Under the pieces are notes generated by a model. It made no database searches and was not told the origin of the DNA. It saw nothing but the letters and a program-made list of their open reading frames with translations. 64,000 nucleotides of DNA, from positions 5,084,001 through 5,148,000 of the forward strand of contig SPDT01000005.1 of the NCBI GenBank assembly GCA_008477525.1, given 5' to 3'. Source of the DNA: Hypomyces perniciosus. Taxonomy: Eukaryota > Ascomycota > Sordariomycetes > Hypocreales > Hypocreaceae. The position numbers and the translations under genes were made by a program. Shown here one piece after another: positions 9,544 to 20,955 of the stretch (position 1 is the stretch's first letter; the number at the start of each line of letters is the position of its first letter).

Positions 9544-12500
9544 TTTTAAGCGTCAGGTTGATGTCACGCAACGAATTGTTTATGCTTAGTAGGAAGGACC
9601 ATGGCGAAATCTGATCAAATGATATTAGGGAAAAGGGAACATACTCAGGTTTTAAGGTATTTAGTCTACCTGAAGCTCTTTTTTACGTTTGTAGGTTTTC
9701 GGTCGTTACTTGTTGAGGTAGCCAAATGTCTTTGTATACCGCCTATCAACATCTATAGAAATATCATACTCGTTAGATAGTAATTCTCTTTACTTTACTC
9801 TACTTCGCCCACTCCTCCAGAGTTCCTTCGAATTTCACACAACAACAGGCACAATATCGGGGTCTTGAGGAGGCCAATGGCTATTGACGTAGGTCGGCCA
9901 ATTAACGCTCGATGTATCCACAGGAGCTAATGAGATACGAAGTCTATGTGGATATCAAAGAGAGGACGCGTAACCCATGTCTTGTATCAGGCTACATTTA
10001 TATGACCTTGCTCTTTTCCATAGTCCATCAGGAGTCACTAATACTGACTTGGAAGTACTGGTACATCTTACGTTGGTATTGATGAGAAATCAACAGTTAT
10101 CCCCCAACATTAACGTCAACCAGCAGTAAAAGCATTTGTCAGAGAGTCAAGCGAGTCAATTTCGTTGACTTTATTATACCATGAGTTTCCCTAGCCATAG
10201 TTTTGGCTGGGGATAAAGTGGCTTTAATAATCTTCCTGTCAGATGGCATTACTCTTTGCTTGCGTATGATGAATCATGAAGCTTGGCAAGCAAGCTTCTA
10301 TCCGGGGAGATCTGCCGCTCTTGGTTTACTAGATAAGGTTCAAGACCACAACAACCTTATTTCGACTTTGGAGGCCAGAGTTCTGGCGGGTGGAACCCAA
10401 TGTGACAGTACCTTAGTAGTAGTAAATAAAAGCGCCCCCGAGAGACCTTCTAAATAGGGTTGGGCACTTCTACTATCTTCTGATAGCACTCCGTAGTCAT
10501 CAACAAATTCATGCAGCTGTACCTTTTCAGTCCCACTGGCGGCGGGTCTCGGCGAGAATTTTGGACAACCCTCATCCAAATAGCGCTGCATAAGTGCGGC
10601 CAGCGACTTATTCTGGACAAAAAGACGCGTAAGGACATTACGACGCTTAACTTTGTGGACGTCCCCAAGCTGGTCGAAGCTCTCAGGTGTATCTCGGCCA
10701 GTTAAAACGAGGCGTCGAACGGGGCATCTGGCAGGGGTTTGATAATGCTTATTCGCCCATAAGCGACACAGGTAGCAACCTTATTTATTTTCAAATTATA
10801 ATGAATACCTATCGAAAGGATAGAAACTTGCACCAAACTGCTGCGGAACCCGGCTATGGAATCATAAGGTTTCGGGAAATACTGTCCGCCAGGGCACAAG
10901 CAGCTGCGTTCTAATACGCTTAGTTATTACTCTGTACAAAACCTAAAGATAGTACCGATCACATCAGCCTAGTTCGATATGCCTATTCCGAGTACTATAG
11001 TGGTAATAAAAGGGCCAAAGGATATGTAAAGAAGACAGTTATGAATAATAGCGTGTACTTTGGCATAGTGAACACGCTGTCACTGGATCGCCGAGTTTTC
11101 TCCTACCCACCGCTACGTATATCGGTTGCCTGAAGTCGTGACCAAGCATTTACGAACAAAAATTCCCGTTAAGCTCTTGTCTCAAGTTCAACGTCTACTT
11201 TTGTCATCCCAAGATTCTAATTTTAGAGACCACGCAATCCGTTTTTAGAGATCAGTGAACCCTGCGCGAAAACGCCCGCGACCGTTAAGTCCTCTAATCC
11301 ATAATTGAAAGGGAGCCAGTGCTGCTGCTACTATACGTGCATTCTAGTAGTAGTTCGAATGTTGGTGATGTCCCCACAGCCTAAATTTGGTGCCCAAGTG
11401 AAATTATTAGGTTCACCCCCTCTCTAGTAGCAGGTTACTGTAAATAGCAGCCAATTTTTTCCCTAGTGGTCTAAATGCTGCGAGCTTCTATATAGAGTAG
11501 TCCCGTCTAAAGATGGGTTATGCGGGCGAGTGAAATACAGCAGGCACACTAACAAACACGCCATATATGTGTAGATTTGTAGAGTGTTAGCCTTGAAGCC
11601 CCTACAATGTGCACATCCTGACATTAGAGGCGGAGTCGACTACCAGAGCTACCGCGGGAATAACTGCTGCGCTATCGATGGGGACAAGCTATTGGTTCGA
11701 GTCGCACTCGCTCCGTCGTATTGGAGTAGTACGACTAGTAACATGAACCATCCAAGCCCTCTGTCTTACACTGGCGCGATCCTCAGCGTAAGCAAGTGCA
11801 TCTGGGGTGGACAAGGCAAGGGTAAGCGCCTCGTGGTGTTACCCGTGAAACCCCGAATGATATACCGAATGACAAGTCGTGACATCCCCTGATTTGCCGA
11901 TAACCTTATTGATGATATCCGGACGGGGGTTACGAAAGCACCGAACATGCGCCATCAGTTTAACTCTTATTTCAAAGTTACGCCATTTTATTATAGCCCC
12001 TGACTAGCAATGCAGCATGACGCGGCATTTGGGAACCCCTGGTCCTCTGAGTTGTGTTAGACTATCTCCACCTTCTTTCTGTAAGAGCTGGTTGGGCCGG
12101 TTAAAATCTCTCATAATAACAGTGTTAAATACCTTTCTTGTGGTATTTTGTTTCCCGTTAAAAATCAACTATCGTAGTTGATAAAAAAACTCAATTTCAA
12201 GCCTAAACAGCCAGAATAGCAAGCGTTGGTATTAGTGACTTGCTCAAGTGAATTTGGTTGATCTATAGATGGGTTATTGGGCAGCATAGGAGACGACTTC
12301 AAGTATTTGAGCGGTATTCTTGTCGCAGACTGACAGTTATATCTTCTTATTTATGTAATCCTATATATAAGTCTCTTTCTTTCTCGCAAAAAAGCCAATG
12401 TTTAGCTATGAGGGTCTATCTAGTAAATCCTTTCTTCCTTTAAATCGAAATGGCCGCAACCACGTCTGAGTCTAACTTTCGTCAGTCTTAGAGGCGCAGA

Positions 12501-12655
12501 GTGTGGTAGGCTGTGGATGATGGTGCGACTCGGACTTACCGCACATTAGACTATGAGCAGGGGTATTTCTATAAAAGCAGATATCCAACTGCGGAGCTAC
12601 ATCAACAATTCATGCCAACATAAAGCACATTGGTACATCTACTACTTTTGCAAAT
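9544..12655. other. AT-rich, gene-poor compartment
   Basis: About 3.1 kb without an intact gene. Scattered frames of 60-100 codons (for example 10203-10457, 10511-10705, 11584-11892) are interrupted and do not join through plausible introns. A few peptides are faintly reminiscent of transposase fragments, but the similarity is too weak to name a family. The base composition is visibly more AT-rich than in the flanking genes, as expected of decayed repeats. Confidence 0.5.
12570..12576 (+). promoter_or_regulatory. TATA box of the small ORF
   Basis: A perfect TATAAAA lies 80 bp before the ATG of the 118-aa ORF. TATA boxes at this distance are typical of regulated fungal genes and support this ORF being transcribed. 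Confidence 0.55.
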
Positions 12656-13012
12656 ATGGCCATCACTATCACCGTCCAGGATAAGTACCACGTCATCCTC
12701 AGAAATGCCGCGGGCGTCTTCCAGAAGGCTACGATAGTAACACAGTCTTCAAACATCCAACATGTCACTATCAAGGTTGACAGCAAGACATACGAATTTT
12801 CGGGCTCAGGACAGAAAAAAACCATCGGCAACCTTGACTTAGCACCGCCTTTCACCACCATTGAAGTCACGATCAAATCCGGTGAAAATGAAATACCTTC
12901 TGTTCTAGATGTGGACGGCCTCTACACGATCCGCAGCGTCACAAAGGCTGTCATCAGCACGGAGAGACAAGACGTCGTGGTCAGTTTTCAAGGGCGCTCT
13001 GGAATGAATTAG
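12656..13012 (+). CDS. Small hypothetical protein, 118 aa, beta-rich
   Basis: A single-exon frame from an ATG in good context (A at -3, G at +4) to a TAG at 13010, preceded by a consensus TATA box. The protein alternates short hydrophobic and polar stretches (AITITVQDKYHVIL, HVTIKVDS, TIEVTIKSG, DVVVSFQG), as in an all-beta sandwich. It has no signal peptide, no membrane segment and no cysteine. I recognise no family. The codons and the strand pattern look like a real gene although both sides are transposon-rich and AT-rich. It may be a lineage-specific or rapidly evolving protein. A small beta-sandwich lectin-like or aegerolysin-like fold is only a guess from the size and pattern. Confidence 0.6.
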   Translation: MAITITVQDKYHVILRNAAGVFQKATIVTQSSNIQHVTIKVDSKTYEFSGSGQKKTIGNLDLAPPFTTIEVTIKSGENEIPSVLDVDGLYTIRSVTKAVISTERQDVVVSFQGRSGMN

Positions 13013-13500
13013 TGCGAAGTGCCACCAAGTATCCAGTTCGAGGTACCCCGGATGACAGAATATTGTTGGCATTGCTTTGTGGAGTTAGAATGAGGATGTC
13101 GGGGCGAAAAAAACTTGTCTTTGGGTTGTTGTTAAGATTTCTGTTGGTCAAGGGACTACTATGACGCCAGGAGCATCTCGGTATGTTTTTGAACGGTATT
13201 CATGTTACGGTATACATACTATAACTGGTGACAGAAGGAGTCAAATCGGGGGTGCTCAACATTCACATCAATCTCCGTGATTTCGTTCACAGGTTCTAAT
13301 GCAGAAGCATATACGGGCATGTTGGATATATAGCCGGGAATTATCATTCAGTGAATAAGTCTCAATCACAGCGGTACAAACGGGCGCTAACACAGGACGC
13401 AACCTGGTACGGGATACACATCACCTTGATCGATGACGGGAGTGACCGATTGTTCCAACACGATATGAACATCGCCATATTCAAGGATGGAAATAGTAAT
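13013..13500. other. Intergenic, AT-rich
   Basis: About 0.5 kb between the small ORF and the first MITE copy. I see only the presumed 3' end of the small gene and no coding frame or structured element. Confidence 0.5.
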
Positions 13501-13877
13501 GAGTCATGCTATTCACAAAGATAAAAATTGCTATTCGCACAGATGGCCCATGCGCTATTACCTAAAATCTCTAACAGCAGCAGCAGCGGAGATAGAGTTA
13601 ATATTACGGAGTACACAGCAGTTATAACGGTTATATAGCCAATACAGCAGTTACAGGGAGAGAGTGAGGGCGACCTATAGATTGAAGACGAATTTGATGA
13701 AATTGTGCCGACAACATAGCCGGAAGAATAGTCGGCCTGGGGAGATTTTATATAGACCTATTAGTGCAGTATTTCAGTTATATAGTGTAAGGAGCTGTGG
13801 GGAGATGTTCGTTAGTACGGAGTAGTGCGTGGACTATCTGCGAATAGCAATTTTTATCTGTATGAATAGCATTGCTC
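13501..13877. mobile_element. MITE, copy 1 (about 377 bp) with about 40-bp inverted ends
   Basis: The left end (GCTATTCAC, then GATAAAAATTGCTATTCGC) is repeated in inverse orientation at the right end (GCGAATAGCAATTTTTATC, then GAATAGC). This gives imperfect terminal inverted repeats of about 40 bp with a nested GCTATTC motif. The interior is shared with a second copy at 19896-20183, including a stretch around the words GATGAAATTGTGCCGAC and GGAGATAGAGTTAATATTAC. There is no intact transposase, so it is a non-autonomous DNA element. A target-site duplication could not be settled. Confidence 0.75.
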
Positions 13878-14143
13878 AAGATTCAATTGAATTTACTAGA
13901 CTTACATATATTAATTAAGAACCATGTTAGTTCAACTGTGCTTTACTTATTTGTAAGGGTCTGTTATATAGGTCTCGTAAGTACAAATGCTTCGTGCCGT
14001 CTAAACATATCGTCTTGCTTCCTCTGCTGGTAGGCCTCCCGCAGCACCCTATCAATCCCTGCCTATTAATCAACCTTTCACCAACGTCATTCGTCATAAT
14101 CCATCTGCACTTCACTTCGTGGTAGGAAAAACACCATCTCACG

Positions 14144-15527
14144 ATGTTAGACAGCGACCTTGACCAAGACACCCTCGAGCTAATCCTTGAGCTCCAGCTC
14201 CAGGATGTAGAAGGCCTCATGAAAGGTAAGCACCGGGAGGGCGACGAGCCTCCCGACGCGGAGCTTTCTATCCGGATGTACAAGGCTGAGCTTGATTCAC
14301 TCTCTGGCTTTGCTTCCGATAGGGCAATGTGCCAAAGCATTGCTCGAGCGGTGATGCTCGACGGCGATGCCATCGCCGAGCACGATGCAGTTGAACAACA
14401 AGCCGTACACGACCGGGAGCAGGCTGAGGCTCTGGAGGGAGGTCTTACAGGCGCAGAAAGCCGCCCAAGGAGAAGTCACCCGGCCCCGAACACAGACCTG
14501 GATGATGAGCTGCTAAGCAAGCTTCAAATGCTGTACGTTGACGATAGGAGCAGCGTTGTTTCCGAAGATATCGGGGAACCATCATCCCGAGCAGCGGCAC
14601 GTGGAAGAGATACTGCGGCCACGAAGAAACCATCTTCAGCAAATCTCTTGCGAAGCTGCGTAGCCTGTTCAGAAGACGTCCCATTCATTGACACTGCCCG
14701 ATGCCCCTGTTCACACGAATACTGCCGCAGTTGCATCGCAGAGCTCTTCCAGACATCCATCGTCGATGAATCCCTATCCCCCCCGCGTTGCTGTGGTCAG
14801 CCTATTACCCTCGGCATCGTCCAAATCTTTCTCTCTTCGAAGCTGGTAGGAGAATTCCGCGCCAAGGAGATTGAGTACGGAACACCGAACAGGACGTACT
14901 GCCATCGACCGACATGCTCTACATTTGTCCCACCGCAATTCATCCGAGGAGATGTGGCCACGTGCATGAAATGCCGGAGCAGGACATGTGTAAGGTGTAA
15001 AGGCTCGTGTCACGACAGGGAGGACTGTCCAGAAAATCCAGCAACACAGGAACTGCTCCGCGTAGCAACTGAGAATGGCTGGCAGCGATGTCAATCATGC
15101 AACCGAATGGTAGAGTTAAGCATTGGATGCAACCACATAAGTACGTCGCTTCTGTCCACCCGTATATTCTCAACTGACGGGTATAATAGCTTGTCTTTGT
15201 GGCGCTCAGTTCTGCTACATCTGTGGACGGCTATGGAAGAGCTGCATGTGCGAGCAGTGGGATGAGAACCGTCTCCTCGACCGAGCCTACAACATCGTCG
15301 ATCGAATGGACAATGAACACAGGATGAATGATGTCAGGCGGGCCAACTTGGTCGCACAGCAAAGGCAGAACCTTATTGTCAACCATGAATGCACTCACCC
15401 ATTCTGGAGAAACAGACAAGGGAGACACCGATGTGAAGAGTGCCGCGATTTATTGCCATTGTACATTTGTGAGTGCATTACTTGTCGAATTCTGGCATGT
15501 CGTCGATGCAGATTCAATCGGCTTTAG
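14144..15527 (+). CDS. RBR-type E3 ubiquitin ligase
   Basis: Two exons, 14144-15140 and 15190-15527, with a 49-bp intron (donor GTACGT, branch CTGAC, acceptor ATAG). The join restores SIGCNHITCLCGAQFCYICG. The product is 444 aa. RING1 begins at residue 172 (CVAC, then CPCSHEYCRSC and the closing CC). The IBR follows (CHRPTC, CMKC, CVRC, then CHDREDC). RING2 starts near 312 with CQSC; the Cys of SIGCNH is the expected catalytic thioester residue of RBR ligases. After RING2 comes a charged helix and a last Cys-rich segment (CEEC, CECITC, RRCRFNRL) that is usual at the end of fungal members. The N-terminal 150 residues are helical and acidic. RBR ligases receive ubiquitin from an E2 on the RING2 cysteine; the target is unknown. 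The gene is intact although it sits inside a relic-rich region. Confidence 0.9.
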
Positions 15528-15851
15528 CCTTGGAGACTGTAGTCTCAGGGGCGATGTAGTTGGTAGCAAGGAGGCCAATTTGTCAGGATGATCGGACATG
15601 CCCGTCCCAGTTAAAGTCTTATTGCCCAATACATTCTTCCCATGCTCTCTTGACCCGCACACCCCAAGGGATTCCCACCTGCCTGATTGGGTGTTTATCT
15701 GCCCTCATTCCCTCGTGACCCCTCGCGCGCGCCACCGGCTGTTTCCTACCTACCTATACTACATAGACCGCTGGATGGGTCTGAGTCGGGGACTCGTCTC
15801 GCTGCTGCTGACCTCATCATCTTCGTCCTCTTCGCAAAGGAAAAGTCCAAA

Positions 15852-16164
15852 GCCATGCTCTCAGCCGAAGTTGTCAGCATTTTAGTCATGGAAGCCGGTA
15901 TTCTCTTCCACTCACTCCGTAAGTCACCAACTAACCCATCCCCTAAGAATTTTCCTCCACTGACATATATATTTCCCAGTCATCGGACTCACTCTCGTCG
16001 TCGCGGGTGACAGCTTCTTCCGCACCCTCTTTGTTGCTCACTACTCACTATTTCACAGGTTATCTGCCGCTAGGGTCCTCCTAGGCTCTCTCACTCTCTT
16101 ATGTATTGCCTTAGTGTTTGACAGATATCCAATTGCCTTATTGTTGATGTGGGAATTGTTATAG
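15852..16164 (+). pseudogene. ZIP-family metal transporter remnant
   Basis: A peptide beginning at 15855 (SAEVVSILVMEAGILFHS), joined across a plausible 61-bp intron (15919-15979, donor GTAAGT, acceptor CCAG), continues IGLTLVVAGDSFFRTLFVA. That is the characteristic E-x-G-x-x-x-H-S-x-x-I-G-L-x-L-x-V-A motif around transmembrane helix 4 of fungal ZIP zinc/iron transporters. The expected next motif (F-H-Q-x-F-E-G) is destroyed and the frame ends at 16164. The N-terminal helices are not recognisable upstream beyond about 15790. It is therefore a decayed fragment of one transporter gene. Confidence 0.55.
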
Positions 16165-16225
16165 ACTGAGGCCACACAGAATAGAGTAAGAGGGTCTGGG
16201 GCGTGTCTAGAGGGAGGAAAGCTAG

Positions 16226-16933
16226 AGAAGAGCAAGTAGGGAGCAGATATATGACTACATTAATTTCAGACCTTGTTTTCGAGTGAGGGCGAGAGGCTTT
16301 CTAGGTGTTGGCGCTGGAGCTTCCGGTAGCGACTGGTGGCAGTTCATCAAGAGTTTCCACCTCCGCACGAAGGAATACTCGGGCCTTGTGAATCACCGCT
16401 ATATCAGGGGTTGTCCTGATAACTTCAACTTTGGGTAATACTATGCTTGATTGATCGATGGATAAACGGGTGCCATGCTAACGACTCATAGTACTAGCAC
16501 TTTTCCTACCAAGGCAGAACTCTCCAATGCCATAGAGTCGATATTGGCACCGTACACGGATGAGGAGCGTCACCTCGTTTTCGTCGGCCATGATGCCAAC
16601 CAGGACGTCAAGTACCTGTCAAGTGTAGGTTTTGAGATCTACCAGCTGAAGAATCTAGTTGGGCAGCTTGACACAAAGGAAATCCACCAAGCATGGCGGG
16701 GCTCAGACAACGGGCGAAGTCTCGAGACTGTGCTTTCCGACCTCTACATATCCAGCAAGTACCTACACAATGCTGGGAATGACGCCGTATATACGCTTCG
16801 TGCGTTGATTGGCCTGGCTGTGGAGCAGATTCGAGAAAGGGAAGCCGAAGACGGAGGAGAGGAGTATATGCCAGCGTTCATGGCAATGGCTCGCAAGGCG
16901 GACGAGGAGGTTGCAAACGAAAGCTCCATGTAA
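16226..16933 (+). pseudogene. Gfd2/YDR514C-like RNase H-fold gene, 5' end lost
   Basis: Two stretches join across an intron at 16435-16491 (branch GCTAAC, acceptor ATAG): one containing SDWWQFIKSFHLRTKEYSG and GCPDNFNFG, and a second with STFPTKAELSNAI, HLVFVGHDANQDVKYL and NAGNDAVYTLRALIGL. This is the C-terminal two thirds of the Gfd2/YDR514C (QDE-2-interacting-like) 3'-5' exonuclease fold. GHDANQD and HNAGNDA carry the later acidic motifs (ExoII/III). The first motif (DxE) and its strand should lie upstream, but in-frame stops (16223-16225) and unrelated sequence are found there. The donor (GTAATA) is weak. I call it a truncated pseudogene; a missed upstream exon is the alternative. The 3' half has few lesions, so decay may be recent. 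Confidence 0.55.
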
Positions 16934-17433
16934 GAGTAGAGAATCGAGTCTTTTTGGGAGTCCCGTTTTCATGAGACTCTACATCTAATGCCCATCTCCA
17001 AACCCTAGCGTCTCGAGATAGCGGCGAATCCATGTACTACTCGCATAAGAGTGAAGGGACACACGAGGGTGGCCATTCAGATGATGATGAAGGTGTCGAG
17101 AATGGAGATGGAGCTAGAGCCTGAGATGGATATGAAGATGAAGCAAGCCAAGCACACCACCCCACCAAAAATATCAAAAAACATACAACAGCCGGTGTTC
17201 GCTGGTGGTCACCCACCCAACTACTAATCTGCCTCTTATTGGCTTGACTATGGGAGAGCGGACGGGATCCCGTATATTCCAATAGATATGGTCGTATGTG
17301 AAAGTCAGTCTCTTAACCCACATTATATCCGTACCAAAAGAAACAACAACAAAATGGCAAAAGAGGCTGGCTAACTATCTTTCTACTCATTCATCACCTA
17401 CCCCCTTTAACTCATCTCTGTACATAGAAGAAA
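16934..17433. other. No gene seen
   Basis: About 0.5 kb between the Gfd2-like remnant and the GH18 scrap. It holds short frames only and no repeat that I can match within the window. Confidence 0.45.
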
Positions 17434-17535
17434 ACATGCGCGAGGCTATACAGCGATACATGGACCGCGGTGCACCTACAAACAAGTTGAACCTCGGATT
17501 AGGGTATTATGTAAAGAATGTTGAACTATTGCCCG
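17434..17535 (+). pseudogene. Possible GH18 chitinase scrap
   Basis: The frame encodes ENMREAIQRYMDRGAPTNKL followed by NLGLGYYVK. This resembles the helix-loop-strand before the barrel strand that carries the conserved tyrosine in GH18 chitinases (GAPxxKLNLGxxYY). Only about 30 codons match; the catalytic DxxDxDxE motif is absent on either side. It is a short relic if the match is real. Confidence 0.4.
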
Positions 17536-17824
17536 GCGGAAATAATGAAATGAATGAATTACGAAGGATGACTCCGTAAACTGAGGTACTACAAAATGAA
17601 TAGCAGGATCATTTTGCGACGTCCATCTCGTAATCGGGTTTTCTGCTGCACGGGAACGGCCTCCGAAGGTGGGGCCGGAGCCGAAGCCCAACTCCGATGT
17701 CCGGGGGGTCGGGTCCCGATTCCTCCCTCTCGGAGATTTCGGAGGGAAGGATGGTGAGAGAGCAGAGAAGAAGTGTAGGCATACGAAGTATACTCCTAGT
17801 ATTGGTAGTGAGCCTTGGTATCCG

Positions 17825-17861
<37 letters not shown>

Positions 17862-18368
17862 ATATAATAATGAACTTCTAGGCCCCAGACATTCTGAGGG
17901 CAAGTAGGAAGTAGTGAGTGGACGTAGACTACAGATAGTATATGCATTCTTTAAAAGTTTAGTTATAAGTTGGAAAACAGTCGCTTTCTAATTAAGAAGA
18001 AGAAGGCCTGATCCATACAAGCGTCAAAGAAAGACTCCCGCTGAGGGTTAGAGTACCTGTCGGAGTCCTGTACTCCGTAGGAGCCGGTGGTTGCTTAACA
18101 GCCATCATTTTAAAGGATGTGCATATGTAGATACGCCCAAGGCTGCGTCATGTCTGATAAGGTTGGTCTGCAGGCTGATCAGGACGCATGTACGAGTACT
18201 TCGTAGCCTACTCTGTACCACTGACTAAGTCCTAGTCAATGCACTATCTCTAATACTATTAAAATGGAATTGGGCCATCACAGCTTTAAGTCTGGTGTTG
18301 ATGCGCCGTTCTTTTCCCCAGCGACATTCGCCTTTGTTGTCATAGGGCGCTCGTTACCTCGGGACGTT
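17536..18368. other. No intact gene; low-complexity DNA
   Basis: This stretch contains the ACT microsatellite and AT-rich DNA with several short interrupted frames. I could not attach any of them to a known family. Confidence 0.45.
17825..17860. repeat. (ACT)12 microsatellite
   Basis: Twelve uninterrupted ACT units, directly visible. It lies in a decayed region and is probably polymorphic in length. Confidence 0.95.
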
Positions 18369-18404
18369 AATAGAAGAATAAGCTTACAGCCTTATTCTTC
18401 TATT
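18369..18404. repeat. Perfect 14-bp inverted repeat (hairpin)
   Basis: AATAGAAGAATAAG at 18369-18382 is followed after 8 bases by its exact reverse complement at 18391-18404. It could form a stem-loop. There is no nearby gene end to make it a terminator; it may be a repeat boundary. Confidence 0.7.
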
Positions 18405-18573
18405 CAGACCAGACCATGCAATATGGATACGCGAGTGCAGATTTGCTCGTAGAAGGCACAATCACATTGTACTCTCCCCCAGTGGGCCCCACAGGCTCCC
18501 CTGAGAAGAAGCGCAGGACCCGGTAAGCCCATTACACATAACTGAAAGTCTATCTACAGACTACAGCAGCATC

Positions 18574-18735
18574 AGGCAGAACACCCTGAGGGTCTTCCAG
18601 GCCAGTGTCGGCAAGGATGGCCCCTCGCACGATCTAGCTTTAGTGCTAGCCGACTCTGACAAAGCCGACATCTTCCTCTTGCAGGAGCCTTGGTCCGGAT
18701 GGGACCCTGTAGAACTCTTTTGTGAGAAATTTATT
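18574..18735 (+). mobile_element. Non-LTR (LINE) retrotransposon scrap, endonuclease N-terminus
   Basis: The frame encodes TLRVFQASVGKDGPSHDLAL followed by a stretch ending in DIFLLQEPWSGWDP. The pattern (V/L)-x-Q-x-N/S-V-x-K ... H-D-x-A-L ... D-(I/V)-x-L-L-Q-E-P-W is the start of the apurinic-like endonuclease of fungal Tad/I-type LINEs; the QEPW glutamate is a metal ligand. The frame stops soon after, and no reverse transcriptase is found downstream, so only a small internal piece survives. Confidence 0.7.
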
Positions 18736-19895
18736 CTCATATAAATAGAAGTCTGACTGTATATTTATTTAGATGTGAATGAATTCGCAGCTGTTACTCT
18801 AATACCCGTAGGTTCTGGTTCCTGTGGATTCCTGTTCCGTGGATTCCCAAAGATCACTCAATCGCCGTCAATCAGAGTAGATCCCACTTCAGGCTTACGA
18901 AGACCGTCTCGTCAACTCGCTCTTGCAGCATCGGTCGCGGGTTGACCGGTATGAAGTTCATCGCAGTTACTGTCATTGTTTTGCTTCGCCTTGTGTTGGG
19001 TAGGATGGAGGTGTTTTCTTCCACGGGGCTAAAAGTTCGTGACCCACCGTACTCAAGAGTGTGGACTGATTAGTCTGAGAGTCGAGTTGATCCTTAAGGC
19101 CGGTATCAACGTCATTCTTGCAACCATGGGCATTGATAACTTGGTATTGAAGATGTTGATTGAGCGGAGCTGCATGGGTGTCAGGCAGGGCAGGCGCTCA
19201 ACCAAATAGAGCAAATCTGACCTTTGCATTTGACTGTTTGTTCGGATTTCGAGACCCCATTTGCGTGAGTTGATAGATTTGATTTGATTTGGTATATTTG
19301 ATCGGGTGAAGCTATTCCCAATAAGTCAGGATTATTGTATTGACATATCCTTCGATTTCCTTGGTGTTGACGCCCATTTAACCGCTCTGCTGCCTTTCCT
19401 GAATAACAAAACATCCTCAAACCGTAATCGCGCCCTTGCGCAGCCAATTCTTTGCAGTCTGGACAACCTCCGAGAGCCCGGAAACCCTCGAGACAAATGG
19501 CCTCCCCAAGGTCTTTTCTCAGTTGTGATATGTCCCCCGCAATCCTCGCCCAGCATAGAAGCTACGCTTTCTTATACTTTCCTATTCGGGCACATAGTTG
19601 TCGAGTACTTTGTAGTCGCTTTTCAAAGTGATCACCTTGCTATGATTGGTCAATCGCTCCGTTAATTGTTCTGGACTGTCCCGCACCTTGCGTTACAGTC
19701 CTTCAGCGAGGCCGATAGCCTGTTATCATGACCTAGGTAGCTCATAATAGAACTCTATAAAGACTAATAGTAAGTAAAAAATAATATTCTTATAAGATTC
19801 GTAAGATCGTAATGGATCATATACCTGATTTTATAGCTCTATAATATTCTCCCGCTGAGATTTTCTACTTGCCGGTAGTATTAAGGTTTAATCGT
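18736..19895. other. Decayed AT-rich DNA, no gene
   Basis: A 1.2-kb stretch between the LINE scrap and MITE copy 2. Frames such as 19306-19665 are unsupported: no domain, no paired exons and biased composition. Confidence 0.45.
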
Positions 19896-20183
19896 GAGTG
19901 GTGCTATTCACACAGATGGTCCATCCATGTGCCACCAAAAATCTCTAACAGCAGCAGCGGAGATAGAGTTAATATTACACAACAGACACAACAGTCGTAG
20001 CCAATACAGCGGTCACAGGGGGAGAGCAAGGATGACTTAGGGGTTAAATAAGAGTTTGATGAAATTGTGCCGACCACATAGCGAAGAATAGTCAGCCAGG
20101 GATTGTGCATAGAGCAGATAGTTTGGTGGTGTATAGACTATCTGTGCGAATAGCGATTTCTATTTGTGTGAATAGCATTACTC
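19896..20183. mobile_element. MITE, copy 2 (about 288 bp)
   Basis: The left end GAGTGGTGCTATTCACACAG and the right end TGTGTGAATAGCATTACTC are inverted copies of each other. The interior follows copy 1 (13501-13877) closely, with shared words such as GGAGATAGAGTTAATATTAC and GATGAAATTGTGCCGAC. The left subterminal motif seen in copy 1 (second GCTATTCGC) is deleted here but kept at the right end. It is non-autonomous. A possible 6-bp repeat (TTAATC) flanks it, but the exact ends are uncertain. Confidence 0.75.
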
Positions 20184-20955
20184 TTAATCATCGACAGACC
20201 CATGTCCTGCTAGCGTCACTATGATCTCCTATATAAATTAATTATTACCAAGGCAGTTGACGATTGGCATAATAAGTCAGGGTTTCCAATGTGCGGGTTC
20301 AAGGCTATAAAAAATTAGAAGCTCTTCCTATATACGGGATCCATCTCTAGATCTATCTGGTAAGACCACTTCTAAAATAAGTCTCTAGCATGTGTCTACC
20401 ATATTACTGTTAATAGTGTCATAGAGCAGTGCACGTTAATCTGTCTTGGCTGGCGCTGAATGTCTAAGACAGTGCCATCTCTCAATGAATAGAATAATAA
20501 TAGGGAATTCAAAGAAGCAGAATCTATGTACTCGAATCGCATCCCAATACAAGTGGAACTCCTCTCGATTAGTTGTCGTTGCTGGCGCTCTTCGTTATGC
20601 TGTAATTGCTTTGGCCTTTCCAGGCTCTTGAAGACCCCGCAATCACGACAATTGCCTTGACGCTGTTATCGCCAGGAACATGAAGCTAAAGCTTTTTCTA
20701 TAGGCTTATTATATAAGACTCATAGAATTAATATCGTACCTTATGTTTATTTATCACAGGTAGTCCAAGCATCATTATATGCCCCAAGTCCTTCCTCATA
20801 CCAACTGATGGATTTGCCAGTCTAAAAGAATGTGGTTAATGGCGGCCGCGACAGTAGCAACCTATCTATTAATCCTAAATACTGATTGATGGCCCTCTTC
20901 GCTTTTCTGTGAAAGGCATCATGATCAACAGAAAGAGGGCTTTGTGCAAAATAGA
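20184..20955. other. No gene seen
   Basis: About 0.8 kb of AT-rich DNA with only short frames. No repeat partner was noticed in this window. Confidence 0.45.

Noticed and set aside
10203..10457. Peptide faintly like a Plavaka/KDZ-type transposase
   Set aside because: A vague GDK...LIxFLSD pattern in one short frame is not enough to name a family; no other piece of such an element is visible around it.
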